From a bacterium (GTDB lineage Bacteria; Bacteroidota; Ignavibacteria; Ignavibacteriales; Ignavibacteriaceae), in the NCBI GenBank assembly GCA_016716565.1, contig JADJWC010000001.1, positions 682,001-746,000 of the forward strand: a stretch of 64,000 nucleotides of DNA, given 5' to 3'. Position numbers and translations under genes: made by a program. The notes under the pieces were generated by a model. The model did no database searches. It was not told the DNA's origin and worked only from the letters and a program-made list of their open reading frames with translations. Shown here in pieces: positions 54,711 to 62,509 of this stretch (positions are counted from its first letter, which is position 1; every line of letters starts with the position of its first letter).

Positions 54711-55529
54711 TTGTTTTATCCATCTAAAAAGCTCGTTACAGTTCTCCTTTTCATTCTTATTTTTACATTATCCTGTACTTTTGACAAAAATCAACCTTCC
54801 AAAAAAATTTTATTTGAATCACGAACAACAAAATATAAATACGTTGACGGCAAATTAGATTCAACAGGGACTCTCTTTGAAAGAATCATTTATGAAAAGT
54901 TTGGAAGAGATTCAGTAATTGAGAACTATGATGGAAATGGTTCACTTTATCTCAAAACTTTACTGTTCTATGATTCAATCGGTAATAAAATAAAATCTGT
55001 CGATTGCAAACCTGATGGAAAAGTAGAATCAACAACTGAATTTAAATACTCAGTCGATGGAAAACTTTTAGAGCGGAACAGGGAACACGTCAATGGCGGA
55101 ATTAATCAAGGAAAATTTTTTTATGATGACAAAGGAAACCGAATTAAAGAAATATGGACTTCAAAATGGTATCTCGGTCAATCTGATGAATGGTACACTT
55201 CGGAAGTTATTCTTTTGAAAACTTATAATGATAAAGGTTATTGCATCGGAGTGAAAGAATCAGCTAACGGCAAACCATTTGTCGATAAGAAAACAGTATT
55301 CGATTCATTGGGTCATATAATTTTTGAAGACTGGGGCGATAATCTTCGGAAATACACTTACGATGAAAACGGAAACGAAACTGAACACTTGTATTTAGAC
55401 GTAAATCAGAAGTTAGTAAAGCGTTGGGTAAGTGTTTATGATACCAATAATGTCCGGGTTGAATATATAACTTATAATTCTTTGAATGAGCCTGTCGAAG
55501 TTTTGAAAAAGGAAATGGTCTATAAGTGA
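54711..55529 (+). CDS. Lipoprotein with YD/MORN-like repeats
   Basis: The protein has 272 residues. The N-terminal helix ends in a lipobox TLSC (Cys about residue 22), so it is probably lipid-anchored. The rest is made of repeated beta-strand units such as YDDKGNRIKEIW, YDSIGNKIKSV and YTYDENGNETEHLY, similar to RHS/YD-type repeats. The start is TTG at 54711, eight bases after rsmI. No enzyme motif is seen and the function is unknown. Confidence 0.7.
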   Translation: MFYPSKKLVTVLLFILIFTLSCTFDKNQPSKKILFESRTTKYKYVDGKLDSTGTLFERIIYEKFGRDSVIENYDGNGSLYLKTLLFYDSIGNKIKSVDCKPDGKVESTTEFKYSVDGKLLERNREHVNGGINQGKFFYDDKGNRIKEIWTSKWYLGQSDEWYTSEVILLKTYNDKGYCIGVKESANGKPFVDKKTVFDSLGHIIFEDWGDNLRKYTYDENGNETEHLYLDVNQKLVKRWVSVYDTNNVRVEYITYNSLNEPVEVLKKEMVYK

Positions 55530-55641
55530 ATTGGTAGTAAAGATTAATTCTAAAACATCGTTATGCTTAAATTGAGAATAAAATTGTGTTATGATTTCCA
55601 GATAAAAATACTGAATTTTAGTTCATCAATAAGGATTACAT

Positions 55642-56355
55642 ATGAATGACTACGAAATAAAACTAAAAGACAATATTACATTGAATACAATCTCTAAAGT
55701 TATTGTTGATGAAACATCAAAGCTGGGATTTAAGCGGGCAGATTATATTTCACTCGTGAATGATTTACTGGATATCTCAATGCATAACGAGAACACAATC
55801 GAGTTGAAAGAAAAAGAAGAGATCATATCAAGAGGCGCTAAATTTAAATTTCCGATACGAGGGAAAAACATCCACTTAAGATTATTTAATTTGAAAACTG
55901 ATTTCGATGTTGTGCAGGAGTGGCTAAACGACAGTGCCGGTCAATGGTTTTTACTGGACCGCTCATCTTACCGCGAAAAAACATCTCTGCAGATATTCGA
56001 AAATGAGAGGAACATTTTTGGGATTATTACTCTTCCTGACAAAACACCTATCGGACTTATGGCATTTTTAAATTATGACCAGATTAACCACAAAGCTGAA
56101 ATGCGAAAATTAATCGGTGAAAAAATTCACAGGGAAAAAGGTTATGCAAAGGAAGCTACAACCTTGTGGATTCAGTATGGCATCAGAAATTTAGGTTTGA
56201 AAAAAATCTACCTGAATACAATTGAAAACAATCTCAGGAACGTTGCAATTAACAAGGAACTTGGCTTTCAGATTGAAGGACTGCTTCGTAGAGAATTTTT
56301 AATAAACAATGAATACTATGATGTATTGAGGATGGCATATATCGTTGAAGATTAA
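55642..56355 (+). CDS. GNAT family N-acetyltransferase with N-terminal extension
   Basis: The protein has 237 residues. The last 165 or so form a RimJ/RimL-type acetyltransferase: IHLRLFNLKTDFDVVQEWL, PIGLMAFLNYD, and the acetyl-CoA loop RKLIGEKIHREKGYAKEATT, then NNLRNVAINKELGFQIEG. The first 70 residues form a small helical and charged domain I do not recognise. The acceptor is not known. It stands alone, with about 110 bases before it and 350 after. Confidence 0.85.
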   Translation: MNDYEIKLKDNITLNTISKVIVDETSKLGFKRADYISLVNDLLDISMHNENTIELKEKEEIISRGAKFKFPIRGKNIHLRLFNLKTDFDVVQEWLNDSAGQWFLLDRSSYREKTSLQIFENERNIFGIITLPDKTPIGLMAFLNYDQINHKAEMRKLIGEKIHREKGYAKEATTLWIQYGIRNLGLKKIYLNTIENNLRNVAINKELGFQIEGLLRREFLINNEYYDVLRMAYIVED

Positions 56356-56710
56356 TACTGATTAATCTTTTTCCCCGAAATATTTTAACTGTTTTTTGAA
56401 GAGAGTTCCTTCCGCTACTATTCTTTCGCATTCCTTACAATTTAAAAAATCATTTTCATTCTTTAATTGATAGTTGCAAAACAATCGTTCAATGGGCGTA
56501 TTTATTTGAAACACAAATTTCTACTGTTTAAATGTGATTATCGAATAGAGACAAATTGATATTCATTCCTTAGCAAAAAGTTAGTCCATTATTGGTATGG
56601 AAATTGGGTTTTCAAATTACCTTGTTAAATGAGGGCACACTTTGCTTGTTAAAATTGTAGAAAAAGTAAAGCGTAAAAAAATCTATTAGGGACCAATTGA
56701 GGGAAAATTA
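56356..56710. other. Mostly non-coding region
   Basis: Between the acetyltransferase gene and a small membrane protein gene. It contains a possible 50-codon minus-strand frame (56362-56514) and otherwise AT-rich sequence with no tRNA, hairpin terminator or repeat that I can see. Confidence 0.5.
56362..56514 (-). CDS. Possible small Cys-containing protein
   Basis: A 50-codon frame starting with GTG and ending in TAA. The product has a C-x2-C pair in NCKECERIV plus another Cys upstream and a basic, aromatic C-terminus. Amino-acid composition looks protein-like, but no ribosome-binding site is clear. It may be real, a remnant, or chance. Confidence 0.25.
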   Translation of the reverse strand: MFQINTPIERLFCNYQLKNENDFLNCKECERIVAEGTLFKKQLKYFGEKD

Positions 56711-57088
56711 ATGTATCCAGACTATAACGCTATGGTCAATGAATTTATCAGACCAGCTGTTTCACTTTTTCTTTTTGTTTTTCTGATTCTTGGATGGGTG
56801 ACAGCTTTCATGTTGATGAAGGAAAACACTATCCTTAGAATTAAACTGGGAAAAGAAGACGAAAGAATAAAAGAAGATTTCAAAATTTGGCTGTTAAGAA
56901 AAACCGCACCTTTCGTATTCTCGCTTTATAAAGTTAAAGCTTCTTTACAGGAAGAACTTCAGCCTTATCTAAAACACGTCGTAAGGAAAAATCGTAAAAT
57001 CCTGAAACTGGCATTTAGATTAAATATTCTGACCAGTATCATATCAACTGTATTTGGGATTGTTTCCACCAGAACGATTGGGAAGTAA
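56711..57088 (+). CDS. Small membrane protein of unknown function
   Basis: The protein has 125 residues. There is one strong membrane helix at about 16-37 (SLFLFVFLILGWVTAFML) and a basic, helical soluble part. A second weakly hydrophobic segment lies near the C-terminus (LTSIISTVFGIVST). Ribosome-binding site GAGGG lies before the ATG. I recognise no family. Confidence 0.65.
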   Translation: MYPDYNAMVNEFIRPAVSLFLFVFLILGWVTAFMLMKENTILRIKLGKEDERIKEDFKIWLLRKTAPFVFSLYKVKASLQEELQPYLKHVVRKNRKILKLAFRLNILTSIISTVFGIVSTRTIGK

Positions 57089-57140
57089 GGAAATAGCAAA
57101 CTGATTGAACGTTTACAATTTAATAAACCCAAAGTGTTCT

Positions 57141-58562
57141 CTATTTCACAAGTAATGCAACGCTTTCAATGTGGTAGGTATGTGGAAACATATCCACCGG
57201 TCTTATCTTCACTAATTTGTAGCCACCTTCAACAAAAAGTTTTATGTCTCTCACCTGCGTAGTTGGATTGCAGCTAACATAAACAATTTTTTCCGGACTT
57301 AATTCAAGAACATCTTTTACAGTTGTTGGATGCATTCCACCTCGCGGCGGATCGAGAATCACCACATTCGGTTTTGGAAGTACGTTAGTGAAAGGCAAAA
57401 ATGTTTTATAAAGATCAGCCTGTACGAAAGAAACGTTTTCAACTTTATTGATTTCAAGATTTTCCTTTGCATCGTAGATTGATGATTCAACAGATTCAAA
57501 ACCGTAAACTTCTTTCGCGTTATCTGAAATATAAATTGCGATTGTCCCTGCACCGGAATATAGATCATATACTATTTCATCACCTTTTAAATCCGCATAT
57601 TCCAAAGCTGTGCTGTAAAGTTTTTCTGCCTGAATTGTATTGGTTTGGAAAAACGAATTTGCACTTATCCTGAATTTGTGGTTTCCTATTTTATCGTAAA
57701 TGTATCCACTTCCGTGGTAAACAATTTCATAGTCACCTACAGCAATGGAAGCTTTCTTCTTGCTGATATTGTTAACTATGGTTGTAATTTCAGGAAATTT
57801 ACTGGTGATAGCAGATACAAATTCTTTCATCAGGATTTCGTTCTCTTCATACGTAACGAGGTTCAACATTATCTCTTTGGTTTTCTGAGCCTGCCTGATT
57901 ACAAAATTGCGCAGGTAACCTGATTGAGTTTTGGTATTGTAAATTGATACATGGCGTTTTTTAAAAAACTCCCTGGCGAAATTTAGTATGTGATTACTAA
58001 GTTCTGACTGGAGAAAACATTCTTCAATATCCAGAATTTTTTCAAAATTGTTTGGCACATGCAGCCCAAGAAAAAATCCTTTGTCGGGGACTGTATCATT
58101 TTCCAGAATTGGAAGCCACTGTGAATCTGAAAAAGAGAATTCCATTTTATTTCTGTAGTAAAAAATATTTTCCGATGGGAGAATACTCTCCATTTCGAAA
58201 TTTTTAAACCCGCCATCGTGATTAAATATATCCTCAACCTGTTCCTGCTTGTAAGCGATTTGCTGATTGTAATCGAGATCCTGCTGCTTGCAGCCGCCGC
58301 AGGTACCGAAATATTTGCAGTGCGGCTGAACTCTCTGCGGTGAAGGCATTAATACTTGCTCTGCAATTGCTTCAGCATAAGATTTTTTCAGCTTTTTTAT
58401 TTTAGCCGAAACAGTATCTCCGGGATAAGCTCCGTTAACAAAAACTATAAATGAATCAGGCTCAGCATTTTCTGATGGATTTTCAATATCAATTCTTCCA
58501 ATGCCCTTTCCTTCAAAAGCATACCTGTCAACTTTAATTTGAATTATGTCACCCTTGTTCAA
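57141..58562 (-). CDS. rlmD: 23S rRNA (uracil-1939-C5)-methyltransferase-like protein
   Basis: The protein has 473 residues with an N-terminal TRAM domain (about 1-65). The iron-sulphur cluster region is CKYFGTCGGCKQQ. The SAM-binding fold follows with YDLYSGAGTIAIYI, then VVILDPPRGGMHP and the catalytic Cys in YVSCNPTT. This is the TrmA/RlmCD/RumA family; RlmD is the closest common annotation, while the exact U targeted is not certain. Its start overlaps the stop of a second methyltransferase gene by 4 bases. Confidence 0.9.
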   Translation of the reverse strand: MNKGDIIQIKVDRYAFEGKGIGRIDIENPSENAEPDSFIVFVNGAYPGDTVSAKIKKLKKSYAEAIAEQVLMPSPQRVQPHCKYFGTCGGCKQQDLDYNQQIAYKQEQVEDIFNHDGGFKNFEMESILPSENIFYYRNKMEFSFSDSQWLPILENDTVPDKGFFLGLHVPNNFEKILDIEECFLQSELSNHILNFAREFFKKRHVSIYNTKTQSGYLRNFVIRQAQKTKEIMLNLVTYEENEILMKEFVSAITSKFPEITTIVNNISKKKASIAVGDYEIVYHGSGYIYDKIGNHKFRISANSFFQTNTIQAEKLYSTALEYADLKGDEIVYDLYSGAGTIAIYISDNAKEVYGFESVESSIYDAKENLEINKVENVSFVQADLYKTFLPFTNVLPKPNVVILDPPRGGMHPTTVKDVLELSPEKIVYVSCNPTTQVRDIKLFVEGGYKLVKIRPVDMFPHTYHIESVALLVK

Positions 58563-59203
58563 TTTGCTTTCCTCATTATTAAAGATTTGAAGCCAATATA
58601 TTTATTCCCGCCGTGTCTGAGGTAGGCATTAGCTTCATGCTTTATTTTTGCAAAATATTTTTTGTTGTCTTCTTTTTCTTCTATACCTGTCTTCGAAACA
58701 TCAAGAATTACTTTTTCATAAAAATCTTTCATAGTAGATGAATGATCTTTCTCACTCAGCACTTCGAATCCTTTACTTTCATAAAATGCGTTTATGGCTG
58801 AACCAGAAATTGGTTCAAGATTGCTCTGTTCCCAGATATCAGTTACAAATTTTGGAATAGGTTCTGCGAGAGAAACGATTTCCCCTATACAAACTTTTCC
58901 CTGCGGGCCGATAATTCTTTTTATTTCTTTGAGAATATTTTTTCTTTCCGGGATAGAAATCGAACCCTGAGCAAAAATTAAATCAAAATTTTCATCAGCA
59001 AAGTCGGTGTGAGCATAATCCATCATTTTGACTTTTATTTTATCCTGAGCTTTTACTTTCAATTTATATTGAAGAACCGAATTGTATTCATCCGAAATAA
59101 TATGAATGTTGCTAAACATATCAATAAGTCTGACAGCAATAAATTCGCAGTTTGGACCGATGATTAATGCATGATTTCCCGCAAGCTCAGTCTGATCGAG
59201 CAA
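58559..59203 (-). CDS. SAM-dependent methyltransferase-like protein
   Basis: The protein has 214 residues from a TTG at 59203. A Rossmann-type methyltransferase domain is seen: ALIIGPNCEFIAVRL in place of the usual GxGxG motif, NFDLIFAQGSISI, and KEIKRIIGPQGKVCIGE. The glycine-rich motif is degenerate (IIGPNCE), so SAM binding may be weak. The frame remains open upstream to 59254, with a GAGGA ribosome-binding sequence at 59259-59263 but no standard start near it, so the real N-terminus may be longer. It is cotranscribed with rlmD. Confidence 0.65.
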   Translation of the reverse strand: MLDQTELAGNHALIIGPNCEFIAVRLIDMFSNIHIISDEYNSVLQYKLKVKAQDKIKVKMMDYAHTDFADENFDLIFAQGSISIPERKNILKEIKRIIGPQGKVCIGEIVSLAEPIPKFVTDIWEQSNLEPISGSAINAFYESKGFEVLSEKDHSSTMKDFYEKVILDVSKTGIEEKEDNKKYFAKIKHEANAYLRHGGNKYIGFKSLIMRKAN

Positions 59204-59344
59204 ATGTTTAAGCTGCTCAACCCCTCCCGGAAGTAGAATATTTTCTGTTAAGATTTATTCCTCTGCAAAAGTTTTGTTTCTTACAATCAAATTTAATCAA
59301 TATTATGTTTCCGAATTAAATACAATTTCTTTTAGATTGTCTTT

Positions 59345-59366
59345 AGCCTTATTAAGGCTTATTTTT
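59345..59366. promoter_or_regulatory. Small hairpin in the leader of the S9 peptidase gene
   Basis: AGCCTT / AAGGCT six-base stem with an ATT loop followed by a T-rich run. It lies before a gene rather than after one and may be a weak attenuator. Confidence 0.35.
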
Positions 59367-59399
59367 TAGCACATTTTTCAAATTCTTTCTGGGGTTCCA

Positions 59400-61427
59400 A
59401 TGAAAAAAATCATCTTATTAATTTTAATTATAACAGCTTCTATAATTCCACAATCAAAACATGCGATTACAATTGATGACTTTTGGTCAATGAAACGTAT
59501 CGGTGCTTATGATATTTCACCTGATGAAAAAACCATAGTGTTTTCCTTAACCAGCTATTTGATGGAGTCAAATAAGGGAAACTCCGATCTATATTTAATT
59601 AATTCCGACGGAACAAATCTTAGAGTATTTAAAAATTCAGACAGTGGTGAAAGCGAACCAAAGTTTTCTCCTGATGGTAGTAAAATAGCTTATATAATGA
59701 ACAGCCAGATTTTTATTTCTGATATTGATGGAAAAAACGAAAAGCAGATTACAAATGTTTACAGCGGTGCTTCCGGTATTGAATGGTCCAATGATGGAAA
59801 GAAAATATTATTTGTTTCTTCTGTTTATCCGGATTGCACAACTCAGGAATGCAATGAGCAAAGAGATAAGCAAAAAGAAGAAAGTAAAGTAAAAGCAATT
59901 GTTTTTGATCAACTGATGTTTAAGCATTTTGATGGCTGGCGCGGCGATAAACGAAACCACTTATTCCTGCTTGATGTTGAAACAGGAAACTTTAAAGATC
60001 TCACAGAAGGATCTATAGAAGATGTGCCCACACTTGCACTCGGTTCTTCTAATGATTATAATTTTGCTCCGGACGGAACCGAAATTGCTTTTACTATGAA
60101 TCCTGAATTCAGTACGGCAACCAGTACAAACAATGAAATTTATCTTTTAAGTCTTGCAGAACTTACAGAAGCAAAACTGATTTCAACCAGCAAAGGAGTT
60201 GATTGCCAGCCGGTTTATTCTCCCGATGGTAAATATCTTGCGTGGACTTCAATGACGCGGGCTGGGTTCGAGTCAGATAAAAAAGATATTATTCTCTTTG
60301 AAAGAAAATCGGGCGAAATGCAAAACCTTACAGAAGATTTTGATCGTTCCGTTGAGGAATTCATCTGGACTCCAAACTCCCGTTATATCTATTTCACTGC
60401 AGAAAACGAAATTTATAAATCAATTTATCGTCTTGAAGTTGAATCCGGTGATATCGAAATATTCCATAAGGAAAATTATAATTCTAATATTGCATTTAAT
60501 AATGACGGAAGCACACTGTTCTATCTGAAACAAAGATCGAACATGCCTTCTGAAATTTATTCGATCAGCACTGACGGACGGAATACATTAAAGCAGGTCA
60601 CCTTCATCAATAAAGAAGTGCTCGATAAAATAGAATCAAATTCAGTGGAAACATTCTGGAGTGATGGTGCAGACGGAACACCAGTGCAGTCAATTTTAGT
60701 TAAGCCGCCGTTCTTCGATCCTGAAAAAAAATATCCGATGGTATTCTTAATTCATGGCGGACCACAGGGTTCGTGGAGTGATAATTTCCACTACAGATGG
60801 AGTTATCAGATGTTTGCTGCTCAGGGTTATGTTGTTGTTGCACCAAATCCGAGAGGTTCAACCGGTTACGGACAAAAATTTACTGATGAAATTTCCGGTG
60901 ACTGGGGAGGAAAGGTCTATGTTGATTTGATGAATGCATATGATCACGCAGTCGTAAATTTTTCTTTCATAGATGAAATTAACACTTTTGCAGCCGGTGC
61001 ATCTTTCGGCGGTTATATGATTAATTGGATTGCCGGACACACTGATAGATTTAATGCACTTGTTTCCCATGCAGGAGCTTTCAATCTTGAAAGCAAATAT
61101 GGTACAACAGAAGAATTGTGGTTTCCCGAATGGGAATACGGCGGACCGCCTTGGGAAAAGAGAGAAGTTTATGAGAAATGGTCACCGCACAGATACATCC
61201 ACAACTGCAAAACTCCCGTACTGATAACTCATGGTGCTCTCGATTTCAGAGTTACAGAAGACCAGGCGTTTCAGCTTTTTACTTACTTACAGAGGCTGGG
61301 AGTTGAAAGTAAATTTTTATATTTCCCAGACGAAACCCATTTTATTTCCAAACCACAGAACTCACGTTTGTGGTGGGCTACAGTTCACGACTGGTTCAAT
61401 AAATTTAAGAGAACAGGAGCTTTCTAA
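59400..61427 (+). CDS. S9 family prolyl oligopeptidase/acylaminoacyl peptidase
   Basis: The protein has 675 residues with a signal peptide (ends IPQSK). The N-terminal beta-propeller (about 40-400) has WD-like SPDGKYLAWTS repeats. The C-terminal alpha/beta hydrolase has HGGPQGSW (oxyanion region). The triad is Ser535 in GASFGGYM, Asp615 in HGALDFRV and His647 in DETHF. It probably degrades peptides in the periplasm. Its stop overlaps the ATG of the next gene in TAATG. Confidence 0.95.
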   Translation: MKKIILLILIITASIIPQSKHAITIDDFWSMKRIGAYDISPDEKTIVFSLTSYLMESNKGNSDLYLINSDGTNLRVFKNSDSGESEPKFSPDGSKIAYIMNSQIFISDIDGKNEKQITNVYSGASGIEWSNDGKKILFVSSVYPDCTTQECNEQRDKQKEESKVKAIVFDQLMFKHFDGWRGDKRNHLFLLDVETGNFKDLTEGSIEDVPTLALGSSNDYNFAPDGTEIAFTMNPEFSTATSTNNEIYLLSLAELTEAKLISTSKGVDCQPVYSPDGKYLAWTSMTRAGFESDKKDIILFERKSGEMQNLTEDFDRSVEEFIWTPNSRYIYFTAENEIYKSIYRLEVESGDIEIFHKENYNSNIAFNNDGSTLFYLKQRSNMPSEIYSISTDGRNTLKQVTFINKEVLDKIESNSVETFWSDGADGTPVQSILVKPPFFDPEKKYPMVFLIHGGPQGSWSDNFHYRWSYQMFAAQGYVVVAPNPRGSTGYGQKFTDEISGDWGGKVYVDLMNAYDHAVVNFSFIDEINTFAAGASFGGYMINWIAGHTDRFNALVSHAGAFNLESKYGTTEELWFPEWEYGGPPWEKREVYEKWSPHRYIHNCKTPVLITHGALDFRVTEDQAFQLFTYLQRLGVESKFLYFPDETHFISKPQNSRLWWATVHDWFNKFKRTGAF

Positions 61428-61840
61428 TGAAAGAAAAAAATTTTAATGAGTTTGTAACTGAAGACGATATATTTGAAGGCAGCGAAGATCTCGGGGCTTT
61501 GAACTTCGGTCAAATGAATGAACAGAAAATGGAAGAATACAAAGAGAAAGAAAAATTTGTCGATGAGAACCTCTGGGGAAAGCTTGAAAAATCAGGGAAA
61601 CGGATTTCATTCGCCAAAGACATACTCGCACTTTACAGGTATATGAAAGATCCGTTAGTCAAGTGGTACAGAAAAGCAATCGTAATAGCTGCACTTGTTT
61701 ATTTTATTGTTCCCATTGATACTATCCCTGATCTGACACCCTTATTTGGTTATCTGGATGACCTCGGTGTTATAACGGCTCTGTTAAAATATCTCGGAAG
61801 CGAATTATTGGAATATTATCCTTCGGGATACAGAACCTGA
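61427..61840 (+). CDS. DUF1232 (YkvA-like) membrane protein
   Basis: The protein has 137 residues. The C-terminal DUF1232 domain holds YFIVPIDTIPDLTPLFGYLDD, the family signature, with one or two hydrophobic helices. The first 70 residues are acidic and helical. The function of the family is not known. Start codon overlaps the upstream peptidase stop, so translation is coupled. Confidence 0.9.
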   Translation: MKEKNFNEFVTEDDIFEGSEDLGALNFGQMNEQKMEEYKEKEKFVDENLWGKLEKSGKRISFAKDILALYRYMKDPLVKWYRKAIVIAALVYFIVPIDTIPDLTPLFGYLDDLGVITALLKYLGSELLEYYPSGYRT

Positions 61841-61900
61841 AAACAAAATTTTTATAGTCATCGCAGCATCTCAATTCTGAAATTATTTTCTGAAAGAAGT

Positions 61901-62431
61901 ATGAATTATCGTATTGTTAAAAGTGATATAATCTATCGTGGAAAAGTTTTTAATACGCTTGTTGATCAGATTGAATACAACAGCGGTAACAAAGCAATCC
62001 GTGAAGTAGCAGAACATCCCGGTGGAGCAGTCGTCGTTCCGGTAACTGAGGATGGAAAGATTGTAATGGTTACCCAGCATCGTTTTCCGGTTAACCAGGT
62101 TTTACTCGAACTTCCAGCTGGAAAATTGAGCAAGGGAGAGGATCCTTTCGTTTGTGCTGTCCGCGAATTAGAAGAAGAAACTGGATATAAATCTGACAAT
62201 GTAACACCTTTAGGAAGTATTTATACAACTCCCGGATATTCAACAGAGAAACTCTGGATATACCTGGCAAAAAATTTAAGACCCGGTGCTCACAACCGTG
62301 AAGAAGGAGAGTTTGGTATGCAAGTATTAGAATTTCCCTTTCAAGAAGTTGAGGAGAAAATTTATAATGGACAGATAGTCGATGGAAAAACAATCTGTGG
62401 TATCTTTTTAGCAAGAAATTCACTTTTTTAA
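61901..62431 (+). CDS. NUDIX hydrolase, ADP-ribose pyrophosphatase-like
   Basis: The protein has 176 residues. The Nudix box is seen as GEDPFVCAVRELEEETGY with the catalytic Glu residues, after LELPAGK. Downstream is PLGSIYTTPGYSTEKLWIYLA, typical of ADP-ribose pyrophosphatases. It hydrolyses ADP-ribose or related nucleotide sugars. It stands between the DUF1232 gene and a terminator. Confidence 0.92.
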   Translation: MNYRIVKSDIIYRGKVFNTLVDQIEYNSGNKAIREVAEHPGGAVVVPVTEDGKIVMVTQHRFPVNQVLLELPAGKLSKGEDPFVCAVRELEEETGYKSDNVTPLGSIYTTPGYSTEKLWIYLAKNLRPGAHNREEGEFGMQVLEFPFQEVEEKIYNGQIVDGKTICGIFLARNSLF

Positions 62432-62461
62432 TGTTGTCATTTCACTTATTCTTTTGAAAAG

Positions 62462-62492
62462 AAAATGCCATATCTTTGAGATGTGGCATTTT
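62462..62492 (+). terminator. Rho-independent terminator after the NUDIX gene
   Basis: AAAATGCCA pairs with TGGCATTTT, extended by four inner pairs around a TTTGA loop, followed by further T. It lies 18 bases before recN. Confidence 0.88.
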
Positions 62493-62509
62493 TATTTGAT
62501 AAATGATTT

